64,000 bases of DNA from positions 4,285,501 through 4,349,500 of the forward strand of contig NC_091966.1 in NCBI RefSeq assembly GCF_036711975.1. The letters run 5' to 3'. This stretch comes from Onthophagus taurus. Its lineage: Eukaryota > Arthropoda > Insecta > Coleoptera > Scarabaeidae. The position numbers and the translations under genes are program-made. Shown here piece after piece: positions 47,701-56,414 of this stretch (position 1 is its first letter; the number at the start of each line of letters is the position of its first letter). The notes beneath the pieces were generated by a model. That model did not search any database and was not told the DNA's origin. It worked only from the letters and a program-made list of their open reading frames with translations.

Positions 47701-50700
47701 GAAGTCAGAAAATAATTCAACTCCAACACAAGCCAATCTAACTCTAAAGTAACTCAAAGAAATTCAAGTAAAAGGCAAGCTAACCATCATACAAGCCAAA
47801 CAACGCCAAACCAACCCAACCTCAAAGTAAGTCAATCCAAACATAAATCAAGGCAACCCAACTCATTGTAATTCAAATTTGACACATGGTTGGGTTGGAT
47901 TGCTTTAGAAACAGCCCAATCAGAAAGCAAATCAAACTAGTTCTAGAGAACGTTAACCAGAAAGTAATCCAACTCCAAACCAAGCTAATCCAACTCTATA
48001 GGAACTAAGCTATAAAATAATCTTAATTCAAAATAACCAATTTAACTCTAAACTAACTCAACCACAAAGGAATTCAACTAAGAGGCCAGCTAATTATTAT
48101 ACAAGCCAAACAATGACAAACCAATCCAACCTAACTCTAAAGCAAATCGATTCAACCTCAAAGTAAGTCAATCCTAACATAGATCAAGACAACCCAACTC
48201 ATTGTAATTCAAATTTGACACATGGTTGGGTTGGATTGCTTTAGAAAATTCCAATTCAGAAACCAAATCAAGCTAGTTCTAGAGCAAGCTAACCAGAAAG
48301 TAATCCAACTCCAAACCAAGCTAGCCCAACCCTATAGGAACTAAGCCATAAATTAATCCTACTTCCAAACAAGCAATCTAACTCTAAAGTAACTTAACCA
48401 TAAAGTAATTCAACTAAGAGGCAAGCTAACAATCGTACAAAGCAATCAACGCCAAACTAATCCAACCTAACTGTATAGCAAATCGACTCAATCTCAAAGT
48501 AAGTCAATCCAATCATAAATCAAGGCAACCCAACTCATTGTAATTTAAATTTGACACATGGTTGGGTTGGATTGCTTTAAAAAATCCCAATTCAGAAAGG
48601 AAATCAAGCTAGTTCTAGAGCAAGTTAACCAGAAAGTAATCCAACTCCAAACCAAGCTAGCCCAACCCTATAGGAACTAAGCCATAAATTAATCCTACTT
48701 CCAAACAAGCAATCTAACTCTAAAGTAACTTAACCACAAAGTAATTCAACTAAGAGGCAAGCTAACAATCATACAAAGCAATCAACGCGAAACTAATCCA
48801 ACCTAACTGTATAGTAAATCGACTCAATCTCAAAGCAAGTCAATCCAATCATAAAACAAGGCAACCCAACTCATTGTAATTCAAATTTGACACATGGTTG
48901 GGTTGGATTTCTTTAGAAAATCGCAGTTCAGAAAGCAAATCAAGCTAGCTCAAGAGCAAGTTAACCAGAAAGTAATCCAACTCCAAACCAAGCTAATCCA
49001 ACCCTATAGGTATTAAGCGACAAAATAATCCTACTACTTAAAAACAAGCCAATCTAACTCTAAAGTAACTCAACCACAAAGGAATTCAACTAAGATTCAA
49101 GCTAATCATCATACAAGCCAAACAACGCCAAACTAATCCAACCTAACTCTATAGCAAATCGGCTCAACCTCAAAATAAGTCAATCCAAATATAAATCAGG
49201 CAACCCAACTTATTATAATTCAAATTTGACACATGGTTGGGTTGGATTGCTTTAAAAAATCCCAATTCAGAAAGCAAATCAAGCTAGTTCTAGAGTTAGT
49301 TAACCAGAAAGTAATCCAACTCCAAACTAAGCTAGCCCAACCCTATAGGAACTAAGCCATAAATTAATCCTACTTCCAAACAAGTCAATCTAACTCTGAA
49401 GTAACTCAACCACAAAGTAATTCAACTAAGAGGCAAGCTAACCATCATACAAAGCAATCAACGCCAAACTAATCCAACCTAACTGTATAGCAAATCGACT
49501 CAATCTCAAAGTAAGTCTATCCAATCATAAATCAAGGCAACCCAACTCATTGTAATTCAAATTTGACACATGGTTGGGTTGGATTGCTTTAAAAAATTCC
49601 AATTCAGAAACCAAATCAAGCTAGTTCTAGAGCAAGCTAACCAGAAAGTAATCCAACTCCAAACCAAGCTAGCCCAACCCTATAGGAACTAAGCCATAAA
49701 TTAATCCTACTTCCAAACAAGCCAATCTAACTCTAAAGTAACTTAACCACAAAGTAATTCAACTAAGAGGCAAGCTAACAATCATACAAAGCAATCAACG
49801 CAAAACTAATCCAACCTAACTGTATAGCAAATCGACTCAATCTCAAAGTAAGTTAATCCAATCATAAATCAAGGCAACCCAACTTATTGTAATTCAAATT
49901 TGACACATGGTTGGGTTGGATTTCTTTAGAAAATCGCAGTTCAGAAAGCAAATCAAGCTAGCTCAAGAGCAAGTTAACCAGAAAGTAATCCAACTCCAAA
50001 CCAAGCTAATCCAACCCTATAGGAATTAAGCGACAAAATAATCCTACTACTTAAAAACAAGCCAATCTAACTCTAAAGTAACTCAACCACTAAGATTCAA
50101 GCTAATCATTATACAAGCCAAACAACGCCAATCTAATCCAACCTAACTCTATAGCAAATCGACTCAACCTCAAAGTAAGTCAATCCAAACATAAATCAAG
50201 GCAACCCAACTCACTGTAATTCAAATTTGAAACATGGTTGGGTTCTATAGCTTTAGAAAATCTCAATTCAGAAAACAAATCAAGCTAGTTCTAGACTCAT
50301 TCTAGAGCAAGTTAATCAGCAAGTAATCCAACTGCAAACCAAGTTAACCCAACCCTAAGCCACAAAATACTCCTACTCCAAAACTAGTCAATCTAATTCT
50401 AAAGTAACTCAACTATAAAGTAACTAGTTCATATATATTCATCCACAAAGTAAAACGTTCTGATTTAAATTTATTAATTATCTTTACTTAAATTTTCCTT
50501 TCTTATTATTAGGTTGGATTCAACGCTGAACATTCGTGGTAAGACACCATTAACAAATTTTCTCATTTAAATTTACTAATTTAATAATTGCTGCCAAAAT
50601 AGAATAAATTCTCGCAGTTTTGAGCTACTAGAAAATAAGTTTAGGTGTGTTATAGGGGAGATGCAGCCGTAATGTCGCATATATGGGAATTAGTGGTGAC

Positions 50701-52226
50701 CAATGAAGCAACAATGGTTCGGTAAAGCATTCAAAACAACAATACCGATAATTTTTTCTTTTTATAACCATGTACATAAAGTAGAGCACTCGTTTAGAAA
50801 GGTTTTGCCTTCGACGCCAGAACTGCCATTCTATCAACTTTATTCTTGCACTTTCTTTTCGGATTTAACCTTTTTTAATTTTATTTTATTATTTAATTTT
50901 TTTGTTTATTTGTGTTCTTGGTTGAGGTTAACACGATTTTCTTTTCCGGTACGCGTCCTAAAGGGCTGACGCCGCAGTCTTGACTCACATGTGGGAGCAC
51001 GTCATCTGTGACGATCTTGAAAATCGGTAAATCATCATCAACAAGCTTTTTTCTTTTTGTCTTACTTCTAATTCAAAAAAAAATATATCCATATAAAGCA
51101 TTAATTTTATATTTTCTAATTTAACAATATCTAAAAAGGCTTGAAATGGATATATTTATATTTTAGTTTCTTTTTTTGTTATCACACTTTCCTATCTATT
51201 AGCTTAAATCTATCCGCTTCGTAGCTTTCGATTTCATAACAACCAAATAAAACTTAAAAAAAAAATAATTTATTCCTTTTAGATATAATTCAAATGGTGA
51301 CACAGTTGGTGAATGTGAAATTACACCCCCAACCCCAATTCGTTTACAATGGGACATCAAAGACGAAGCTGAAAATATAATTAATATAGCTGCTGATAAC
51401 GCTTTAAAATTAATCAACGACGTCGATTTAAGGATATTCGTCCATGATCATTATGGAAAAGGTTTTATGAAGAAATGTAGAGTAAGTCCAGATGCGTACA
51501 TTCAAATGGCTTTACAGTTGGCGTATTACCGCGATGCGGGGAGATTTAGTTTAACTTACGAGGCTAGTATGACGCGGTTATTCAGGGAAGGGCGCACTGA
51601 AACCGTTCGACCTTGCACCATTGAATCATCAGCGTGGGTTAAAGCTATGGAGGATAAGAATTGTTCGAATGATGAAAGAGTGAGGTTGTTATGGGCTGCT
51701 TGCAATAATCACCAGGTGAATTAAAACATTAAATCTTCGTATTAGTATTTAATTTTTTAATTTTTAGTCGGCGTATCAAGATGCTATGTGTGGAAAAGGG
51801 ATCGACAGACATCTATTTTGTCTCTACGTTATATCGAAATATCTCGAACTAGAGTCTCCTTTCTTACAAAAAGTATTAAGCGAACCGTGGAGGTTATCAA
51901 CATCCCAAACACCACATGGACAAACATCCCGAATGGATTTACAAAAATATCCTGATTGTATTTCAGCTGGTGGAGGATTTGGGCCTGTAGCTGATGATGG
52001 ATATGGAGTTTCTTACATTATAGCTGGAGAAGATATGATTTTCTTCCATATTTCTCATAAAAGAAGCAGCACGCAAACGGTAAATTTAAAAATAAAAACG
52101 TTTGCAACGTTTTAAATCCAATTTTATTTTTAGGATTGTCACAGGTTTGCGAAAAAGATCGAAACTGCTTTATCTGATATGAAACAGCTCTTCCTTAACG
52201 TAAAAGCAGCGAATGGAACCAATTAA
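41701..52226 (+). CDS. CPT1: Carnitine O-palmitoyltransferase 1 (mitochondrial outer membrane)
   Basis: It transfers long-chain acyl groups from CoA to carnitine, the rate-setting step for fatty-acid entry into mitochondria, and is inhibited by malonyl-CoA. Exons: 41701-41841, 45327-45463, 45518-45791, 45842-46362, 46420-46624, 46680-46787, 50513-50538, 50656-50721 or 50964-51026, 51283-51715, 51768-52079, 52134-52226. All are GT-AG with matching phases, giving 771 or 770 residues (human CPT1A 773). N-terminus [10 protein letters not shown] keeps E3 and H5, important for malonyl-CoA sensitivity. TM1 is about 57-75, TM2 about 100-121. Catalytic H469 is in N-A-E-H-S, and the S-T-S triad of L-S-T-S-Q-T is at 681-683. 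Other family blocks: [47 protein letters not shown]. The gene (Drosophila withered) appears intact. Confidence 0.96.
41917..42070. repeat. CTAGTTCTAG-type foldback repeat in CPT1 intron 1
   Basis: CCGAATGTTTGTAGTTCTAG and TCTAGTGTTAATTCGAC on the left, then AACTAGAACATTCAGG and GGCTAAACCTGAATGTTTCT on the right. It belongs to the family of 21535-21930 and abuts the Penelope-like fragment. Confidence 0.65.
42060..42290 (-). pseudogene. Penelope-like reverse transcriptase remnant, minus strand
   Basis: Minus-strand frame: [16 protein letters not shown] (about 42235-42190). This matches the RYVDD...W.HG catalytic block of Penelope-like elements rather than the YADD of non-LTR elements. After a frameshift, [14 protein letters not shown] follows, equivalent to the FTME.E....LPFLD block. 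Broken and short. Confidence 0.65.
42375..44262. repeat. Alternating 180/183-bp satellite (363-bp higher-order repeat)
   Basis: CTCAAAAACTAAAAG recurs at 42395, 42575, 42758, 42938, 43121 (CTCAAGAACTGAAAG), 43301, 43484, 43664, 43847, 44026 and 44206. Intervals alternate 180 and 183 (last two 179 and 180). Two monomer types alternate: one goes on to GTTATTTTTCAAAACGGGTTGG, the other to GCGATTTTTCAAAACGG(C/T)TTGTTGC. About five dimers lie inside CPT1 intron 1. Period and AT-richness resemble centromeric beetle satellites, but no homology is claimed. Confidence 0.9.
44430..45235 (+). pseudogene. Non-LTR reverse transcriptase remnant in CPT1 intron 1
   Basis: Plus-strand pieces in ORF2 order: [13 protein letters not shown] (about 44640), P-V-Y-I-I-F, then [15 protein letters not shown] (about 44755, after a frame change), [24 protein letters not shown] (about 44865) and [17 protein letters not shown] (RT motif A, 44950). 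A tail-like L-Y-L-H-Y-N-K-C follows (45115). The YADD block is missing, so it is deleted as well as frameshifted. Jockey/BS-type by these motifs. Confidence 0.7.
46788..47605 (+). other. 5' part of CPT1 intron 6, nothing recognised
   Basis: Donor GTAAAT at 46788. Unrecognised AT-rich sequence follows before the 337-bp array; open frames here are extensions of exon 6 into the intron. Confidence 0.5.
47610..50440. repeat. Eight tandem ~337-bp units in CPT1 intron 6
   Basis: GACACATGGTTGGGTTGGA starts at 47881, 48217, 48553, 48889, 49228, 49565 and 49902 (variant at 50229), spacing 336-339 and finally 327. Each unit also holds CAACCCAACTCATTGTAATT just before it, so CAACCCAAC pairs with GTTGGGTTG across a 27-29-nt loop. 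The remainder is CCAACTCCAAACCAAGCTA-type A/C-rich sequence. The array ends about 70 bp before the acceptor of the 26-nt exon. Confidence 0.92.
50513..50538 (+). CDS. CPT1: CPT1 26-nt microexon with the catalytic histidine
   Basis: GTTGGATTCAACGCTGAACA then TTCGTG, encoding V-G-F-N-A-E-H-S plus two bases of W. Acceptor TTATTATTAG and donor GTAAGAC are strong. The H (residue 469) aligns with the catalytic His473 of rat liver CPT1. The alternative exons follow directly and complete the Trp codon. Confidence 0.9.
50656..50721 (+). CDS. CPT1: CPT1 alternative exon 8a
   Basis: It completes W, then [21 protein letters not shown] and two bases of R. 66 bp, phase 2 in and out, acceptor TTATAG, donor CG|GTAAAG. 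It aligns with exon 8b and with human A-D-A-P-I-V-A-H-L-W-E-Y-V. Functional alternative exons have been described in the single Drosophila CPT1 gene, with kinetic differences between isoforms; this matches that situation. Confidence 0.85.
50964..51026 (+). CDS. CPT1: CPT1 alternative exon 8b
   Basis: It completes W, then [20 protein letters not shown] and two bases of R. 63 bp, phase 2 in and out, acceptor CTAAAG, donor CG|GTAAAT. The W-A-D-A start is the more conventional sequence. Either exon joins the 26-nt exon and 51283 in frame. Using both would also keep frame, but would duplicate the segment. Confidence 0.87.
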
Positions 52227-52292
52227 TTAATTAATTATTTAGGTGATAAGAATTTGGTATATGGTTCTTTAATTAAGTTTAAATTTGGAATG

Positions 52293-52298
52293 AATAAA
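52293..52298 (+). terminator. Polyadenylation signal, CPT1
   Basis: AATAAA 67 bp after the stop; a second AATAAA is at 52374-52379. Confidence 0.5.
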
Positions 52299-52789
52299 AA
52301 ATGTACATATCGGCCGATCATTAATAAATTTAAATAATAAACTCCGCACAAGGACTTTAAAAAAAAAATAACGAATAAAAGCATTTAATGAATATTTTAA
52401 TACATCCTTTATAGGGTTTAATCAAGTGCAAAGTCAATGCAATGTTATTCTGTATTTTATATTAATTATTGTTATTAATTTATAGTTTCTCATTATTTAG
52501 AACCCCCTTTTTTTAATCGAGCGACTTTGTTAATTTTTCTTCTATAATACTATGCTGTTTGTTTGAATAATAAAGGATTTGATTCTAATAAAATTTGATA
52601 GAAACTACAAAAATAATCTTTTTTAATTCTTTTTTACCTAATAATATTATAACCTATCAATTCTTCTTAAATACCAGGGATATAAACTTGATGTCTGGGT
52701 TTATATAACCCTTTTACCACCAATACAAATTTTCTTGTATCAGTTTCTCTTCAAATGAGGTAGTCCAATTAAACAAAAAATCCAATCTT

Positions 52790-53335
52790 GCACAAAAAAT
52801 AAAAAAGCATTCTTAAAACTCTAACGTCATTAATAGCCAAAAGTAAACTAACATTATATGGAGGAAAAATACCATCCCTTCTCAACCAGCCAAAATAATG
52901 TGATTAAGATCACAAAATTCTTCGCAACTGCAATTTGGAAAATCCACCATACCAATCCTATACATATGTGCAGGAAACATGCCGTGTCCCCCCACTCTCA
53001 GGCGATTAATTGTAGATATCATATGCTTAGATTCTGAAGACAATAGCTTATACCATGCCTACTCTCCGACATCCCTCTTAATCAACCACAAAGCTCTGCC
53101 TATAAAATCTGCGACTATCGTCCCAATCCCGCTGCCATAAATTCAAACTATATCTCTTTAGTTCGTAGAAAATGTAACTAACATTGACTTCTACCGCCAG
53201 ACTATCGGCCATCTCATTTCCGATAATCCCCGCATGACCAGGAATCCAAGTCAACTCAATCTTCAGATTTTCTGCTGTAGACTGCTAGTTAAGTTCTTTG
53301 ATATTATTCACCAGATAATATACTTTCGTCTTCCT
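52790..53335 (-). pseudogene. Non-LTR retrotransposon RNase H and C-terminal tail, minus strand
   Basis: Minus-strand frame from about 53290 down: L-K-I-E-L-T-W-I-P-G-H-A-G-I-I-G-N-E-M-A-D (RNase H active-site block). Further down come T-I-N-R-L-R-V-G-G-H-G-M-F-P-A-H-M-Y-R-I-G-M-V and C-S-C-E-E-F-C-D-L-N-H-I (about 53020-52900), the post-RNase H zinc-knuckle tail. The segments are in the expected order. No intact start or catalytic Asp block. Confidence 0.75.
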
Positions 53336-53385
53336 TCACATGGTCACCTTCAATGCACGCTTAAAAGGGGGCGCTGGCGCCCTTT

Positions 53386-54560
53386 TTAATGTTTTCTCCA
53401 ACAATATCTTATCTTTCTTTTGCAATATTTAGACCTGTCAGCAGTAGCTAGTCTTCAGAAAGCAGTATTTAGTCTCCAGAAAGCAATTTTAGTCTTTAGA
53501 AAGCAGTATTTAGTGTTCCAGATGCTGTATTTAGACCTGTCGCAGTATCTAGTCTTCAGAAAGCAGTATTTAGTCTTCTAGAAGCAGTATCTAGTCTTCT
53601 GCCAAAGTTATGTATGTTTTCTCCAAAATATTTTATCTTTCTTTTGCAGTATTTAGACCTGTCAGCAGTAGCTAGTCTTCAGAAAGCAGTATTTAGTCTC
53701 CACAAAGCAATTTCAGTCTTTAGAAAGCAGTATTTAGTGTTCCAGACGCTGTATTTAGATCTGTCGGCAGTATCTAGTCTTCAGAAAGCAGTATTTAGTC
53801 TTCTAGAAGCAGTATCTAGTCTTCTGCCAAAGTTATGTATGTTTTCTCCAAAATATTTTATGTTTCTTTTGCAGTATTTAGACCTGTTAGCAGTATCTAG
53901 TCTTCAGAAAGCAGTATTTAGTCTCCACAAAGCAATTTTAGTCTTTAGAAAGCAGTATTTAGTGTTCCAGATGCTGTATTTAGACCTGTCGGCAGTATCT
54001 AGTCTTCAGAAAGCAGTATTTAGTCTTCTAGAAGCAGTATCTAGTCTTCTGCCAAAGTTATGTATGTTTTCTCCAAAATATTTTATCTTTCTTTTGCAGT
54101 ATTTAGACCTGTCAGCAGTATCTAATCTTCAGAAAGCAGTATTTAGTCTCCACAAAGCAATTTTAGTCTTTAGAAGGCAGTATTTAGTGTTCCAGACGCT
54201 GTATTTAGACCTGTCGGAAGTATCTAGTCTTCAGAAAGCAGTATTTAGTCTTCTAGAAGCAGTATCTAGTCTTCTGCCAACGTTATGTATGTTTTCTCCA
54301 ACAATATCTTATCTTTCTTTTGCAGTACTTAGACCTGTCAGCAGTATCTAGTCTTCAGAAAGCAGTATTTAGTCTCCACAAAGCAATTTTAGTCTTTAGA
54401 AAGCAGTATTTAGTGTTCCAGATGCTGTATTTAGACCTGTCGGCAGTATCTAGTCTTCAGAAAGCAGTATTTAATCTTCCAGAGCAGTATCTAGTCTTCA
54501 GAAAGCAGTATTTAATTTTTTAGAAGCAGTATCTAGTCTTCTGCCAACGTTATGTATGTT
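53386..54560. repeat. Tandem 225-bp array with internal subrepeats
   Basis: TGTATGTTTTCTCCAA recurs at 53611, 53836, 54061 and 54286 (225 bp each); the final interval to 54553 is longer. Within each unit the phrase GTCTTCAGAAAGCAGTATTT or variants occur about eight times at ~20-45-bp steps. Since 225 is divisible by 3, long open frames run through the array (53614-54351). They are a by-product. Related TAGTCTTCTG phrases occur in the inverted-repeat arms at 17.5 and 20.6 kb. Confidence 0.9.
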
Positions 54561-55400
54561 TTGTTCTTGATACTGACAGCTACTTCATTCTGGGTGTCTA
54601 TCATCATCTTTTTGGGATGATTCTCTTATTATCTATACGGATCTTGTACCACCCGGTACCTCATTTCTGCAGCTGTTACCTTGCTTTTGTGCTTATCCTG
54701 CATTGGCAAAGTTTCCGTATTGGTGATTTCCTGTCCTGTGCAATAACAAGACAAGTCCATTGGTTTCTTGTACATATTCTTCGCATTCTTTTATTGAACA
54801 CATAAGTATTGCCATGAAAAATCATGTTTGGTTTATAATTAATTTTGTTTTCTCTGAACAGTAATTTTAGACTTCATGTGGACTTTGAACAATGTAATTC
54901 CTGTTTTTTGCTGAAGTCTAGTTTATAACTATTGCAATTTCAGACTTTTTCTTGCAAATTAACCTTCTGACCAGAGTATTCCCGACTATTCCCTTAAGTT
55001 TGGTTTTTCACCAGTATAATTCTTAAATTTTTGCTGAAGTATGGATTATGATTATTCCAGTCTTTTTAAGTTTATTTATATTTCTTTGATTATATATATT
55101 TTTTTAATTAAAATATATAATAAAATAATATAATAATAATTATAATTAATTTTTAATTTTTTTAAATTAAAATGAATTTTTGATTTTTCCCCCGCATTTT
55201 TTCGCTCCCCCCCCCCCCCGCATTCCACCCAAAAATTGGGGGGACTGCATCCAAATGTGCAGTAACATCCAAAAATATACCTCCAAATCAGGGGGAATAT
55301 ACCTCGCCACAAAAGTAATACCTCTCACCCTGAACATGGCAAAATGAATTTTCTCCTCAATCCACAGAGTATAGAGTATGAGTCATCTGTGCCTCAATCA
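54561..55400. other. Spacer with a 13-C run
   Basis: No gene. 55207-55219 is 13 consecutive C, followed by CCCAAAAATTGGGG, in an AT-rich setting. Confidence 0.5.
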
Positions 55401-55416
55401 CTACTGGATCGTCTAA

Positions 55417-55689
55417 CTATACCGCTTGTATACCTCTTTTAATCAAAATGGAGAGTTCTCCATAACCATCAGTTCTTCTGATATGTCTAATATTAAAACC
55501 AGGAGTACTTACCAAAAAAGTTTTCTTTAGCCAAGTTTCGCAGATGACTATTATATCCTGGGGAGAATCGGCGATAAAATTATAAAGATCCGGCTTGTTT
55601 CTGCTTAAACTACAAGAGTTCCATAACATAATATTAATAATTGAACTTGTGTTATCCATTAAACTAACTAAAGTTTTTGTTGAGTTCAA
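55417..55689 (-). pseudogene. Non-LTR retrotransposon endonuclease N-terminus, minus strand
   Basis: Minus frame: I-I-N-I-M-L-W-N-S-C-S-L (the INILQWN..S start of the apurinic-type endonuclease, catalytic Asn), K-P-D-L-Y-N-F-I, D-I-I-V-I-C-E-T-W-L (catalytic Glu), then P-G-F-N-I-R-H-I-R-R-T-D-G-Y-G-E-L-S-I-L-I. Stops follow. It is the same strand as the RNase H fragment at 52.8-53.3 kb and may be the 5' piece of one element split by the 225-bp array. Confidence 0.75.
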
Positions 55690-56260
55690 TTTGATTTCAT
55701 AAACGTCAAAATTTTGACGTAAATTTTTAGTACCAACCTAAAAATTATTGAATTAAATTGATTTTTCAAATATAAATCTTTTTAATTAATATAATTCTTA
55801 TTTTATTTATATTAATTATCTTTTTATTAACATCATTTAATTATTTTGATGTTAATTTAAATTATTTTTTAAGAAACGTCAAAATTTTTTTGACATAAAC
55901 GTCTAAAAACCAACCTAAAAAATGATTTCAAGAAATCAAAATCGATTATTCAAATGAATTTGTAATTTCTTTAGCATACGTTCAAACCCGTTAAATCGGC
56001 ATTTTGGTTCGTATCTTAGCTATCGACCAATAACGTATCAGAACGTCCCAAAAAAAACCAAAAAGCTCCTCCCATTTCTAGGCCATCTGGGCACGTAAGG
56101 TTTTCCCGTAAGGTGTCCACATCCTTAATGGTAAATAATTGACAGATTCTTTTTTTGGGTTAAACAATCTTCCGTCATCGAAGCATTAAAAATGATCGAA
56201 AATCTCCGAAAATTAAACGTGATAAAGTGAATAGTAATAAACTGCGAGTATAGAAAGGTT
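55690..56260. other. AT-rich spacer and upstream region of the EDEM3-like gene
   Basis: AT-rich to about 55960, then more mixed sequence (55970-56260) with CCAAT at 56029-56033 but no spaced CCACG (so no classic ERSE). Confidence 0.45.
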
Positions 56261-56269
56261 TGTAATCAA

Positions 56270-56276
56270 CACGTCA
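56270..56276 (-). promoter_or_regulatory. UPRE-like XBP1 site upstream of EDEM3-like gene
   Basis: CACGTCA on the plus strand is TGACGTG on the minus strand, the XBP1/ATF6 UPRE core. It lies about 140 bp upstream of the start codon of an ERAD gene; EDEM genes are known unfolded-protein-response targets. A 7-base match alone is weak. Confidence 0.4.
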
Positions 56277-56414
56277 TGCGAAACGATATTCAGTGTTGCT
56301 GATAAGAAAGGCGCTCTCTCCCGTTTGTTAAGCATTCGAATATAAAATACAGTCCGAGGGACGGCAATATGTTATTAGTTTCATGACGATTAATGTCGAA
56401 CGTCTCCACATAAG

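Noticed and set aside
53614..54351. 245-codon open frame as a repeat-protein gene
   Set aside because: It is a by-product of a 225-bp (3 x 75) tandem array; the residues repeat with the DNA unit and there is no domain, signal peptide or splice context.
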